From assembly GCF_010093535.1 (NCBI RefSeq), contig NW_022985190.1, positions 201,443 to 265,442 on the forward strand: a stretch of DNA of 64,000 bases. The letters are read 5' to 3'. The notes beneath the pieces were generated by a model that was given only the letters and a program-made list of their open reading frames with translations, searched no databases and was not told the DNA's origin. The stretch comes from Lindgomyces ingoldianus. Its lineage: Eukaryota; Ascomycota; Dothideomycetes; Pleosporales; Lindgomycetaceae. Positions 22,719 through 37,122 of the stretch are shown one piece after another (positions within the stretch are counted from its first letter, which is position 1; each line of letters begins with the position of its first letter). Position numbers and translations under genes: made by a program.

Positions 22719-23660
22719 TCACTGATTAACAGAGCTGCTGCTCGTTGTTGAGACGAACATGGACGCGACCGCAAAGTACCCAGCAGTAGCAGCAAATATT
22801 TCTCCCCGCGAGACCCCACGCAATTTCATTACCAAGGCAAAGATTTCCCCAAAGATGAATATGATTAAGACACGAGAGTTCAAGGGCTTGATCCAGATGA
22901 GAGTAAAGATGGTCGCCGTAAACAGGATAGGACTAAAAACACATGTGCTCCAGTCCATAATCGACTTGACGGTACTGAGATGGACGAAAGTCTCCCGGTG
23001 TTGTTGTTTATGCTTTTGGAAAGTCCAGGGCCTCCGAAGATGACTCAATATATTTCTTTCAATCCAATCGATGTTGTCCTTGACAAGAGTAGTGACGTAG
23101 TCTTCCTTAGGCACTGCTTTCAAGGCGCAGATATCATCAGGTGGACTATGATCCTTGTACACGCTAGCCTTTTCCCCAGTAGGTCCGAAAACATCATTCT
23201 CAAACAGCTCCCGATACTCAGCAAAATGTTTGGTAAAATACGGGTCTTGGTTAGGTAGATTGAATAGCTCATGAGCCTGTAAGAGATCACGACCTGGAGG
23301 CAATTAGATTATCTTCCGACGAGGAGGGCTAGACACGGAGACTCTTTGTCAGGAAAGGTACGCACCATAGTCCCGAAGACATTTTTCGAACTCTTGCCAT
23401 TCCCCGTCGTACACCTCTGGATTCTCCCGCTTCACGACGCTTCTAGGGCAGTCCAAGAACGTGACGCCGGTATTAGGAGTCCGGACTCGTGCCAAGGCAT
23501 CACCAACATCTTTTTCCTTCTGCAAAAGGTCTTCGATATCGTCATAAAGCACCTTCGTCACCTGTGCACCAAAACGACGTACTACCGGAAGTTCTGGATA
23601 CCGTGCTGCTTTGTTGTAGAATGGCGTGTATTGGTATTGCACACGCCGCTCCGACATCAT
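22719..23660 (-). CDS. Second DUF6594 membrane protein
   Basis: Another DUF6594 family protein, 289 residues if it starts at the ATG at 23660. Two exons (23366-23660 and 22719-23293) are joined across a 72-nt intron with GTGCGT donor and CTCCAG acceptor, restoring RDYGRDLLQ. The core shows YPELPVVRRFGAQ near residue 20, the helix region with a VLYDDIEDLLQKEKDV stretch, and three C-terminal membrane segments. The last contains AATAGYFAVASMFVS, the typical family ending. The frame stays open up to 23948, which would add 96 poorly conserved residues, so the start is uncertain. It lies 5.5 kb from the first DUF6594 gene on the other strand. The two are too different to be a recent duplication. 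Confidence 0.72.
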
Positions 23661-26600
23661 GGGGTTAGGGTGAAAATGTGAGCTTGGATCATTCAGGTCT
23701 CCGTAGGCGCTTGGATGAAGAACGACAAATCTAGCGGCGAACAAAATACTTGAGAATAGAAATGCTTTCAGCTGAAACGCCTTGGAGAGAAGACAGAACC
23801 TCCACAGCTTTATATCAATTACTATTGTCGCTCTGGACCACCCAAGGGCTGACGTCCTACTATCCGGCTCTCTTCGCAACATTGCAGGGCCATGCTCTGA
23901 ATGCAACAATAGTTGCAGAAGGCAAAGAAAGTCTAGGCTTCCATCCATGGGTCATGCAGTGGCTGCATTCTGGGTCGAGATGTCCGAATTGTCATTCACT
24001 TGTTTCTAGGAACTGAACTGTTACCCCAGGACCGGACGATAGTCTAACCCAGTAGTTGCTCGCTACAACCCGTACAGCCCGGCCGAATCTTGGGGAGGAA
24101 CCCTTGTCCATTGCTCATTCCTCACTTGAAGTAGGATAAGCCAACCAAACGAAAGCCGTGAGCCTCGAAGCCAGGTAACCGTACGTGCCTGACTATTATC
24201 GACCCTCAAGTCCCCCAGGATTTTCATTTGACGATATTGAGACCTAGCGAATGATTGATGAGGTTTTGTGGAGGATGAAAACCGGTCAATAAGCAATGGG
24301 AGTCAATGAGACTTAGATCGTTTCCATCCACTACGGAAAACTCCCTCCCCTCCCCCCCCCTAAAGCTAGGAGACTTGTTCCGTCGTCGCCTGATACTACG
24401 CGGGTCGCTGCTGATTATGGAAAGGTTCATTCGAGATGCAGCAGCCCTGCTGCATCCTATTGCGTTAGTATTAGTGTGCAGATGATGGAATGACGAGGTC
24501 GAGGGGCCGAAGGCTTGGGGGTATCGCTTCTGCGCCTGATGCCTTCCACTTCCAACTCCCAGCAGGGCGAACGACACACGCAAGGACTCGCATATCTTCC
24601 CGCGTACTTGCAGGAGGCATTCGGGCAGCTATACTGCGCAAAATGAGGAGAATGGGAGCAGCCCATGACACTGTTGAACCGGCCGGTGAAGCCGCGCCGC
24701 GAGCATATACTGCAGAAAGGGTTGCGTCCAGTAACAGATGCAGAAGGGAAGTACGACCGACGTGTCGGCCTTAAACGTGCATCAGCAACGTTGCGCGTGG
24801 TCAGCTGGTCTATTGCCTGGGCGTTATTTTCTTTCACCACCTGCCCTCCTCCGATTTCACAACGTTCTCGATCAGTCGATCTTCATGAAGCTCAGACCTT
24901 TGACAGGCATGTAAACATCCAAGCGACTTTATGAGTCAATGCCCTTCAGTTTACCGTCAGGCCTTCACTGTTTCTCTTGTGGTACAGGGAGGAACGGCCC
25001 AGACAACCCCCCTTTCACCCCCGCGATCCTAGATTTAGTCCACGCTTCGCCAACAAATTCCATCGCGACCGCCGACCAATAGAGTGACGATTAATCAAGC
25101 TCAAGGCTCCCCTTCATCGCTGACGTGTTCGTCAGTCGATGAGAAATAACTTTTGCGATACTCATTTGGTCTACATGTCGTTACTCGAAGAACCCCCATG
25201 CGATTTTGTAAGCTATTTCTGCAACAAATCTACGATACTCCTCCTATTCTCATCATCACGCACTTTTGCTCCATTGAAGACCGATTGATAGGAACACTAT
25301 CAGAGCCTACTTTTCTTAACATGGGTGACTGATTCTGGCTGCTTTCTTTTCATGCAATATAACCTCCGCATCGTTGAGCCTTCCTCGTCATTTGCAAGTA
25401 AGGGAGACATCACGAAGCCCCGTTGTTAGAAGGGATCCAGGGGATATAGGTTACAGAGCACGGCTCACGTGCTCTCACTCACCTCGTATAGCACAGATAG
25501 TTAACTTAAATTGCGATTCAAAAATTTGCCTGTACGCTGCCTATGCATTGCTACCGTCTACTCCACAATATAGAATCTAGTTTGCATTCCGAAATTGTTA
25601 TCGACACGTGGAGCGGACTTTTTGTGAGACTATTTGTTGAATTCGATATTTGCCAAAGGCAGAGACTTTGTACTCATGACTCGGAATCATTGGTAGATCC
25701 GGAGTTGCTACTTTTAGTTTCGGATATCCAATAGCAGCAACCCGATTTCTTTCCCGCCTTTTACCATCGTCTTATTAACTGACGCCAGCTCTTGCCACAT
25801 GAGAAATATAATGCAACCTTACTGCAAGGTCTTGACTTGATTACTTCCTCTCCAGCTTCCTCTCCATTAGCAAGACCTCGATGCTTGGCTAGCCGTTATT
25901 AAGAGCAAGCACTCAGAATCGAACGACATCGCTTCGAATGGGCTCCACCTGGAATAGCTTTTGCAAAGTTCGAACAACAACGGAACTACTTCGGTGTAAG
26001 ACCGACAGGGCGAGAATAGAGCTAGAAGGTTTCCACAGGCTAAGTCGAGATCAGAAATGTTGTTGTTCTTGTGTGGAGTGCTTCCATCAGAATCTCAAGT
26101 AGCTAATAAAATGGTAGGACGTTCAAAAAGGAGGATTAAGGTAGATCCGTGCCGCCGGCCCGGAGCACGTGAATCATAGGCAGAGACGCCGAATCGTATT
26201 TTACGCTGCTATTTACGTGAGCCGTTAAGTATCACTTCCGGCGATGTATGAAGCCCCATGGCTCTCCCCCCCTGTACAGCTCGCCGCATCATCTTGCGGC
26301 TTACACCGCTCGCGAGAGGCGTTCACCAGCTGCAGCCATCGCCTGTTTACCGCCTCTTGTGCAGACATGATGCACAGCGCTTCACACAATTCGAATGAAG
26401 CGTTACCCTCCGTCCACTCTCCCTCATCAGTGGCTGCGGACGAGTGAATCATGGATGAGGCCTCGACTCGGGAGAGGAGCAAAATGTTGCGTCACCTCAA
26501 GAACCAAGATGTTATCTTCAAATGCCACCACCCACGATGGCGATCCTGTTGGTCGGCCGGAGCAAGCGGGGAGAGATGAGCTTTGCCCTTGACGGATATC

Positions 26601-28222
26601 CATTTTAATTATCAGTGCACTTGATGAACGCGGAAACTTGCTCCTCTTCCGAGCCAATCGAGATCTTCCAACAGGCATAGCTTCACCGGGATTCGCCACT
26701 GCTCATGTGTTCTTTACCGCACTATTCGAACGATGCGGGCAGATTTTTCGAAGCTTTTCGAGCCGAGGGACCCGCCCACAGATAGCCCCTGCGGGGGTCT
26801 TTCACAGCTCCGCCACCTAGTTCCAAACCGCACAATCGTGCTAGCGTCCAACATCTGAGGCTTCTCCGACGAAAGAAATTGAGCAAGAGATGATCTCTCC
26901 CTGGCCCCTATTTTCCCACCCGAAACTTGACTTGGAAATCTGCCCTCAGAATTTCTCCTTGAGTGCGCCGTGACCTCACCGTGTAGCACACCATGCACGC
27001 CCCATTCGGTTGTGGTTATAAGAAACCGGAGCAAAGAGGCTGTTTCCGTAAATTCCCTGGGAGCTTTGTGCTCTCAGCGAATGAGGGGCTGACTGCCAAC
27101 CACCACAGTTTGCATTGCCCTTCTGTGACACCTGCGGGCTGGGATTGTAGGATTGGGCTACTGCCGTAGCATCATTTGGCGTCTCATGGCTCGATATGAC
27201 CGTATCTAAGAGAAAGGTGACAGCTCAGCTTCAGGACCCTGGTTCCCCTTCTCTAAGGACTTACACCTGACGCTCATGCCTGTCGAAGGGGGCGCAGAGA
27301 TGATGCTGGTGACGAGATAGAGGCCTGACTGAAAGCGCTCTCCTCTGCATCGTAGCTCATCCTCTTGAGCAGACGGAGCATTTGCAGACAAGGACATGGC
27401 TAGGGTGGTGTTTCGACTCTTCGCTCGCTGACCTACCATATTTTGGGGTCTTGCTTCGATCGAGACAGCAAGGGGCACCACGCCTGCCACATGCATTTTC
27501 CACCCAGGCGAATAAGTCAGTGGATGTTTTATTGAGCCGCAGGGATGAGAGTGTGGAAGGTTCGCGAAAGGATTAATGGGCGCTGGCATTCTCTTGGTCC
27601 GGGTGGAGGGTCCTTTACCAGCCCCTCCAGGATGGTGACAGCCCGAAGCCCACGAGAGCAGCCCCCAGGTTTTCAGCCTCCTCATTGCAACTAGTACTCG
27701 AAAAAGCTCATCTTGAGAACGTGATTCTCCTTGAGGGAATCTACTCGCAAATGCAGCTTTCAGTGCTTGACCGCCCATACCACGCCCATTGGTTTCTCAT
27801 CAAGTCTCAATCTTCATCCATCACGACTCAACATGGTCCGCTACATCGTCCTAACCACCATCGTAACTAAATTTTAGGTAAAGCTTCTCGACGCAACGTA
27901 AGAGTGACAATATGCATTGCACACACCAACCTCCACACACGAGAGATATCGGCGCGTTATCCCATCATCCACTCAAGCTAACTGTAGAACCCTCCATAGG
28001 TGTTAAAAGTTGCCTGGCTCAGCTTCGCAACATTCTACTACTGCCACAACATCCTTAACAAGCATCACCGACATCGTCTGTAGCCCTGCAGCCCCGGGGG
28101 TTTCTTACTCGCGAAGCGAACACGTCCAACGATCAACCGCACTCCCCTCGCCTGCTCCAATCACGCAATGATCCGACCTTGAACCCTACCTCCACATCCT
28201 TCCCGTCTTCCCCATCCGACGC
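23661..28222. other. Gene desert, first part
   Basis: This long stretch contains no gene I can support. ORFs such as 24457-24840, 26225-26482 and 27206-27778 (all -) overlap other-strand ORFs, are rich in Ser, Arg and Pro and show no domain. A run of nine to ten C occurs near 24350. Composition is ordinary and no terminal repeats were seen. Confidence 0.4.
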
Positions 28223-28244
28223 GGCACTAGGAGCTCCTAGTGCC
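28223..28244. repeat. Perfect 22-bp palindrome
   Basis: GGCACTAGGAG is followed immediately by its exact reverse complement CTCCTAGTGCC, with no spacer. It lies in a region without genes. It may be a dimeric protein-binding site or a chance palindrome. Confidence 0.6.
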
Positions 28245-30911
28245 TTCAAGAGGCAATGCACCAAATACCATCCGTATGCGAGGGAAAGCGCTCAGTTGCT
28301 ATAGTCATTGGACAGTGCGTTCTCGGAGACTTTGAAGTGGAGAATCGGATTTGCGTTAGGTGTGCGTCGGGGTAGGGCTGGAGAGCTTATTTACACGACG
28401 ATGGATGGATGGTGGAATACAATGCTCCTCCATGTCCATACACCGGCTTTTGGGGATTCTGGCATGCGCCGATACGATTGCTGTCAAGAACGTGCTGCAT
28501 AGCATCGCATGGCGTGTGCCGTAGATCTGCGAGTCACGGCTGCCATGTGAAGAAGGAACTTGGTTTTGACAACCAACTCAAATGCTGAGAGCGATGCAGA
28601 GGACAGAAAATCGTTTGCTTAAAAGGACATCTTCGGTATATTCCTGTTTGGGGGATGCCAGCACGCACCAGTGCGAGCCACACAAGCCATCTATGTTGCC
28701 TGCGAGTTGGACAGCACGCGCAACCTCAGCACATTTGCAAATCTCGAATCCAGATTACGAACTCCGTATTCCAGTAGGCGTTATAATACAAGACCAACTT
28801 GTTCAATCTCAGCTCTCAAGTTTTCATCCAACCAGAAAATGCTCGAGTTGTGCAGCGTATCACAACAGAGGCCCTGCATATCCAACGTCACCCCAACACC
28901 ATCACCACAAACAACTTTCCGATGAATGTCCAGCAACGAACAGCGAGTGCAACTGGCAACCAAATCCCCGGCGTGCCAAGAAAGGCGATGGACGGTATAC
29001 TATGCTATTAGAAGAATAGCCCATAGCTGAAGCTCCTCGTGAACCACCCTGGGGGCACGAACCCCTCGATCGAGCGGTCCACTGGTCCATTGTGTTCTCC
29101 AACGTACATTAATTATTACTTGGAAGTATCGGAGGTTCGGAAAGGTCGGGGGTTTTTGACATTCCCTTCATAGTGATGGGCCCGACGAGCCCGGCAGGGG
29201 CATCTGGGATCCCTTCTGGTTCCACATTCTCACCATCGCTGCGTTTGTAGGTAGTTGAGAACTTTGAGAATTATATATAAGGCTATTATCTAACGTTTCG
29301 TATGCTAGGGAGGCCGCGTGGATTTGCTACATTCATTTGATGGGGTTGAGACGTGCGGAAGCTACAGCGTGAACGTAGGTGTGTGACTTACTTACGGCAT
29401 ATACCTGCTTCTGAACCTGGCAGAGCATTAAGAAAGAAGCCCATAGTAACTGGGAATGTAGTAGAAGTGCGATGAAGAGTGCAACAATTGAGTAATGCGT
29501 TTGCTTAGATGTGGAGGGTGTAAGTGGTCGTGGTGAAGATGGACAGACCGCCCGTGAAGTTATGTAGAGCTAGAACGCCCCCATTCCCATCAAGTTCTCC
29601 TAGAGATCAGGGGCTGGCGGATCTCGGTCTCAGCACTACCGGTAGGAGAGAACCTACTCGAGTTCAGAGCGCCATAACTAGTAGTAAACAATCAAGCATT
29701 CCAAAACCAGAACTTGCGCGTGAACCGATCGATACCGAGGTGCCAAGTGCTAGCTAGCTGGACGCCTATATTAGTTCTCCGAGAGGTCAGTCAGAAATCA
29801 CGACGATATACACTGGAAAAGACTGAGAATATGTCTGTACGACTTACCTTTCTCCACCCCTACATTCACGTGATAGAAGTAACAAACTCCCCTCTTCACA
29901 CAATCCAATTCAATCCAATCTATATAAAATCCAACCTCTACCCTTTCTCACCTTCATCCCTCGCAACCCCTGCATATGCACCTCTACCTCCAGCTCCAGC
30001 ATCGCCACGAGTCTCCTCGTCAGCCTATCTCAATTCCACAGCCCTAGACCATTTGGCTGTTCAACATCCATCATCACAAACAGTCTTGACGACGGTTAGA
30101 ACAGCCACTTCTCACCCTCCTAACCCTACTGCAAAGAACTCGCATCGATATTCAAAGTCTAACACTAGCTTTCTTGTGTCCATGCCGCTACCACCACCTC
30201 AAAACAAACACCTAAAATCGCAATCTAGGACGACGAACTCTATATGCCCTATGCAGAAAATAGGAGTTTGATTCGGATTGACGAATGCCAGGTGTGGGAG
30301 CAAGGAGGGCACTCAGAGTAGCCGCGAGAAACATTAAATGGAGTCTTGACTGGTGACTTAGATTGGATAAAGGGAAGAATAATAGAGCTAGGAAGGCTGA
30401 GAGGTCCTAGGGAAGAGGTACCTTGAGAGGGCAGGGGTGATTGAGAATTACACACAGGAACTAGGCTCACTTACAGATTCTTATCTCAATTCGAGGCATA
30501 CCATGCACTAGTCTAATCCACTCACAGACTCACAGACTATGTAGAACAGAAAAGGTACTCAAGGGGCGCTGGACCTTCAATCCTCAATCCTCAATCTGCG
30601 TATGTAAACATTCGTCCATCTCCATCCATCCGCCAACAAAAATTAAATAGAAAAAAGACTACTAAAAACAGCCTGGAACAGAGAAGCCCGAATATTCATG
30701 CTGTCTGCCATGATGGTTGGTATATACAGTCCTAACACCTGTATACTCCATCCATCCATTCACCCATCCCTTCCAGTGAGTAATTAAGACCCATGAACGT
30801 GATATGCCGGACCCGAGACCTGGAAAACACAAACACCTGAGCCATGCAATCCGCGCAATCTCTTGCACCCTCATTCTTTCCCTTAGCAGACTCTAAACCT
30901 AGACCTAGCAT
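28245..30911. other. Gene desert, second part
   Basis: No gene is supported here. The longest ORF (29714-30271 +) codes for a low-complexity Ser/Pro/Thr-rich sequence lacking any domain. Its DNA is a CT/CA-rich tract, so it is more likely spacer. The end near 30480-30900 probably holds the 3' untranslated region of the bromodomain gene, with short imperfect direct repeats such as CTCACAGA at about 30520. Confidence 0.4.
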
Positions 30912-33764
30912 TTAATACGCCCTCATCAAGTGCACAAAAATCGTGCACTTTTCCACCTCGACCTGCTCCTTCGGATCTTTCCCATCCCTCCCCTCTGTCT
31001 TCCCAGCAGTCTTTTTATCCTTCTCCGCAATAGCCTCAACCTCGATCCGATTCACACCAGGGGATAGCTTTGCCTCGAAAAGGGGCTCGCCTTTTTTCTT
31101 ACCGCCTTCGAATCCCGCAGCTATGCTATTGCCGTTGATGCCAGCCGTGACGGGCACGCGATTGACTTCGAAGGTCTTGTTTCCGTTCACTATGACGAAG
31201 AGGCGGTAGAGACGGTTGGTGAGAGCGACGGGGATGTGGGGCACAATTTGGAGGTAGGAGTGGGAGGATGCGAGGGAGATGGTGATGCTGTGGCTTGTCT
31301 TTTCTTTGTGAGCAGGAATGGAGATGAAGAAAGGTTTTGGGAGATTGAGTGCGGGGTGTGTGGTGAGCGTTATTTTGGGTATGAGTGCTTCATCTATGCC
31401 TGGTGGTGGAGTTAGGTATCTGGAATGCACATAGTCATAAGGATATGAAGTCTTACTCTTTAGTGGCGCCTTTCTGAGATTCTCGAAATGAGGCGTTGTT
31501 GGCGGAACATAGTAATTTGATGTGGTATACTGTGAATAACTCCCTGTCTGTTGACCAATCGGTCCAGTCGGGTGTGGACTGCCGCTGGCTGGACGCGACA
31601 TGCTCCGCGGAGGAGGCATGACAGGATGCGGAGTCTGCGCAGGAACACTTAGTCTTTGACTTTGACTATCAGATGCCGTGCTCGCAGGTCGGATGGAGTT
31701 GAGCGCCGGAGACTGCACATCATTCTTGATGCCATTCACGGCCGGAGGTGAACCGGCAGTTCTGGATTGGGATAAGCTCAATGGAGGAACGGATGAAGAG
31801 GCGCCTTTGGGCCCGCTGAATGGGTTAGAGGAAGCCAGAGGTGTTTGCACCTTCCCAGACGACGAAGGACGAGAGGACCGCGTGCCGTTCATGCTTTCTT
31901 GCACGTGTCGCTGCTGCCGTAGGAGCGCTTCGTTGTCTACGATGACGCTTGGTGTCGCTGAGCTGCGAGCAGCAGGAGTGTTGGGATCGGAGCTAGGACT
32001 CTGTCGGAGCTTTATTTTGATCTGTTGCTTGGGCGGCCCAGACATGTTTAGCTTAAGTTTTGGCTGCGGTGGCTCCTGGACCTTGGCCTTTGCTTCGGCA
32101 AGTCGCTGCTTAAATATTTCCTGTGGTTGTGAGCTCACTGGTAAGAGAGGAGGGGTTGCAATAGAACTACCTCGAATTCGACCGAGAGATTGTAGATGTC
32201 ACTACCATCTTCATTGTATTCCCGCGCATTCGTCCAAATCAAGCTCACTTCATTCTCAAACGCATGCCAGCTCTTCAAGTCAGTTTTCCCCGTCGGCGGA
32301 TTCCGACCCACGACGCCGCGAACTTTCTTCTGCACCGCGGACAGCGACATAGGGTGTTTGATAAGCTGGTAGTAATCTTTCAGACTCCGACTGGGAAGGT
32401 TAACGAAAGGCATGAAGATTTGCAATTCACTGCTGTAGGGGATTTTAGTTTCGTTGGGGCCAGATTGCGAGGGGAGCACTCACTGTGGATCTTGGTAATC
32501 GATCATTTCGCGAACGATTTGATCCTGAGCCTGCTGGAAGCTCTTACCACTGTAACCTGGGGTATCGTCATCGACTGGTTCTGGTTCTGGTTTTGGGGGA
32601 GCTGATGCGGAATGCCTCAGCTTCGACGGCGCCGGTGTAAGGGGTTGTGGAGCTGCCGCGGCTCGTCGAGGACGTGCGGCAGAATCCGGCGTGGGCGCTG
32701 CCACCGGGACTGGGACTGGCGTCTTCGGGCTCGAAGCTGCAACAACTCGTGGGATAAGTCGACCAGGAAGAGAGTGCTCCTCGCCAGGTACCGGGGTGGC
32801 TACCGCTTGATAGCTGGTATCTCGATAGGCGGGGTTGTGCTTGACCATCCAGTTGGACGCCGTCTTGCGCACACGCTCGGCATCCTCGTAGATGAGCGAC
32901 TTCTTGTCGTTGTATGCCTTTGCGTTGTTGACCAAGCGCTTGCAGTCACTTTCGACCTGAGCAAGCGTTGTATATACTCCGCGGTTGAGTTTAGCCTAGC
33001 CATGCGCACGTTAGCATTCGTCGTGAGGAGGGGGAGGGGCAGAGGCGGAGGCGGTCGTACCTCGATGGTGTCAATTGCGATGGGCAGCTTGATCACGTCG
33101 TAGTATTCGGGGAGCTCGTCCTATGCAGCCTGTGGTTAGCGGGGCTCTTCGCGGGGGATGGTGTCCAGTGCGTACCTTGTCGGGGAGAGAGAGGAAGTGC
33201 GTCGCAATCGGGCGGCCGCTGCAACGTGGTGTCAGTAATGGTGAGCGGAATCGAGCGCAGCAGTGATGCAGTGCTAGCGAGCGCGAGCGTAGAAAGGGCG
33301 CAGGGACTCTTACGTCTTGTCCTTCGCTGCCCTCAGGCTGTCCAGGAACTTCAGGCCCATGGTCGTCGTCGTCTCAACCGTTTCCTTGACGGGTTGCGCA
33401 TCGCCCTACAAAGAAATCCATCGTCAGCGGACTCTTTCTAAGTTCCCCTGCAGTATTCCTGCGCAGTATGCCCATATCCATTGTCGGCGGCGCGCTCGAG
33501 TGGGTGCGGAGCACGAGGGGCGCACGGCGGAGGTCGTGAAGGGCTGCTCGTCGAACCAAGGTGTCGCGCGCTCCACGTCCAGGAGGCTTTCCCGCATCGC
33601 CCACATCGCAACCCGAGGCCCTTCATCTTCTTCGACACGCCGTCGACAATCCCTCCCCCATCGCATCAACGTGCACTTACCGGCAGTTTCTGCCGCTTCG
33701 ACGGCCGACTCTCGCTCTCCGGCGCCGCAGCGCTGGCTGCTTTGCGCTTTGCCGCGCTCTCCAT
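30912..33764 (-). CDS. RSC4: RSC4-like double-bromodomain protein
   Basis: Probable Rsc4 subunit of the RSC/SWI-SNF-type chromatin remodeller, which reads acetylated histone tails at promoters. Seven exons (33681-33764, 33314-33405, 33176-33218, 33061-33120, 32484-32995, 32171-32432, 30912-32120) give 753 residues. The N-terminus is basic (MESAAKRKAAS) and likely nuclear. Bromodomain 1 spans about residues 50-150 (LPEYYDVIKLPI, RLVNNAKAYN). Bromodomain 2 lies at about 270-345 (LKDYYQLIKHPMSL, with NAREYNEDGSDIYNLS). The last half has a Ser/Pro-rich linker and a conserved C-terminal beta-rich domain ending in VHLMRAY. The final joint at 32120 restores SVEFEEIFKQRLAEAK. The 275-nt first intron is unusually long for this window. 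Confidence 0.85.
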
Positions 33765-34261
33765 TTTGCCCAAGGCGCGGTCGCAATGGCTATCCAAGTC
33801 ACTCCGGGGGAACGGCAGACACAATATCTGCGTCGTGGTGGATGCAGTCGGGTGCAAAGCGTATCTCAAGCCTCCAACTGCTGAACGCGTTCCTTGCGTG
33901 TGAAGGGGTTCTGACTGAGCCAAGAACCAAAGAGGGCTTAGCGCTCCCTTAGCGAGATTATCACGTGATTATGGCGTCGCTGCCATATTTCTTGATAACA
34001 TCAGAGCGCCCATCTCAAAACACTGCAACGGCGGCAGAACTTTTCAAGGCTACAAAGTGCTCAAGAGACCACACACCCCAGAACTACATATCTAGTCAAA
34101 CTGACCTGGCACCTGCTATCCATGGTATCCTGACAACTCAATTAATTGCAAGTCGGCACAAAAGCATTACGGATGTACTGAGCGAAACCAGAAAATGAAA
34201 ACTGTTGAATCCGTAGCCTATACTAGCCCTCTCCGATATTAATCAGCCCTCTTTAGCCCGC
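33765..34261. other. Promoter of the RSC4-like gene
   Basis: This 497-bp spacer lies between the start of the bromodomain gene and the end of the CaM kinase gene, both on the - strand. A short + strand ORF (33965-34198) has no recognisable features. Nothing else was seen. Confidence 0.45.
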
Positions 34262-35761
<1,500 letters not shown>

Positions 35762-36508
35762 TTTGGAAGTGTGAGGAGCAGCGCCTGATGTGCTGCGTTG
35801 TCCTTCAGGTTGGGTTGGAGGGGCTGCCTATCAGGCGGCGTATGTCTGGTGGTGCAGAAGCGATGAGTGGAATGAATATGAAGCCCACGCTAGCTTGTCG
35901 AAGGTGAACGAGAGTGTTGAAAGGCGAAGAAATGTGTGAAAGGAACAGGAGGTAAAGGAGGAGTAGAGAGAGGAACGGGAGCTTCAGCTAGGGGTCAGCA
36001 CGACTGATGTGTTTGCGAGGGGTCTGCCTTGTGGTGGGGGCCGCCGTCAACTCCTGCTGCATGCGCCTCTGAGGCTGGAGAGTTGTGGCTGAGCAGCATC
36101 TGATAGGTTGGCTGTTGTCTGTCAGATCGACACCGCAGCTGGGGCTTGTAGTCAGAACAATATCAGAAGCGTAATTCAACGTCCGCCATATTCAGTATTC
36201 TGAGTACCGTCTTCAGATGCGCGAGACACGGCTACGGAGAATCTCACGATGTGAAAGGCCTGCGGGGGGGGAGCCAAGAGCGATTGGACCGTGTGTAGGT
36301 TAGAGAAGTGACAGGGGCTTATTTCAGGGAAACAACGATCTGATGTCATGGGTAGTGGTCGGAATGGCAAACAATACCTAAGTTATATAAACCAGTTCGT
36401 AGGGCTATACAACACCATCAGCTTCACTTTCTCGTTCCTCTACTCCACCTCTAGACCAACTTCTTCACCAGATATTACTCCCTACACAACCTTCGACCAT
36501 CCCTCAAC
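35762..36508. other. Divergent promoter between CaM kinase and small membrane-protein gene
   Basis: This 747-bp spacer should contain both promoters. TATATAA at 36384-36390 lies about 120 bp before the ATG at 36509. A CT-rich leader follows it. Homopurine runs and short - strand ORFs near 36000-36370 are not gene-like. Confidence 0.5.
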
Positions 36509-36982
36509 ATGACCGCGGCAAAGGTATTCACCGTCTTGGCTGGTGTCATCGGCGTCATCGTCCTCGCCATCTACCTATTCGGAATCCCCCCTGAGCTCAA
36601 GCGCAGGCTCGAAAAGCAGGCCCTGAAAACCATGGGCGAGAACAAGATGTCCTACATAGCAAAGGGTAAATACAATGGCGGCTATGCATGACTCTGTGCT
36701 GACGCTCCCACTAGACCAGATTTCCAAGATCCCTGCTTCCGACCAAGAGGACATCAAGCAGTTCAAAAAGGGCCTTAGCAATGCTGTTGGCGGAAGCCTG
36801 AACAACCCTCTTGGCGAGGCCGGCGGTGATACTGCCGATGACTTAACCAAGCCATTCACGGGTCGCTAATAGTCTCTGCCAATCTAGGTCAGGCGGCCGC
36901 TCAAGCCTGGGGCAAAGTGCACGACCTCTCCAAAGACGCCTTTGAACAAGTTTCTACCATGACACAAGAAGCGATGAAATGA
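36509..36982 (+). CDS. Small single-pass membrane protein, hypothetical
   Basis: Three exons (36509-36665, 36715-36825, 36888-36982) give 120 residues. Intron 1 is 49 nt. Intron 2 is 62 nt with a GCTAAT branch site and joins LGEAGG to QAAAQAW. Without splicing the frame would stop early at a Pro-Phe-Thr-Gly-Arg end inside intron 2. The product has one N-terminal membrane segment (VFTVLAGVIGVIVLAIYLFG), then a positively charged stretch and an amphipathic Gln/Ala-rich C-terminus with no known domain. The topology suggests a tail-out anchored protein of an internal membrane. A strong TATA box and CT-rich leader suggest good expression. I do not recognise the family. Confidence 0.65.
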
Positions 36983-37122
36983 TGGGTTCTGGCGTTCGGG
37001 TTTAGATTCGCGTTTGGGTTGGATATTGGCGTCTTTCCTTCCCTTCCCCTTAACGCACAGGATCCTCTCCATATACGTATTTATCGGTATCCAATAGTGG
37101 AATGATTCATTCCATGCTTCTC

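Noticed and set aside
27206..27778. 190-codon ORF on the - strand
   Set aside because: No domain, mixed low-information composition, overlapped by + strand ORFs, no splice pattern. Likely chance.
29714..30271. 185-codon Ser/Pro-rich ORF on the + strand
   Set aside because: It lies in a CT/CA-rich tract and is low complexity. No domain or intron signals.
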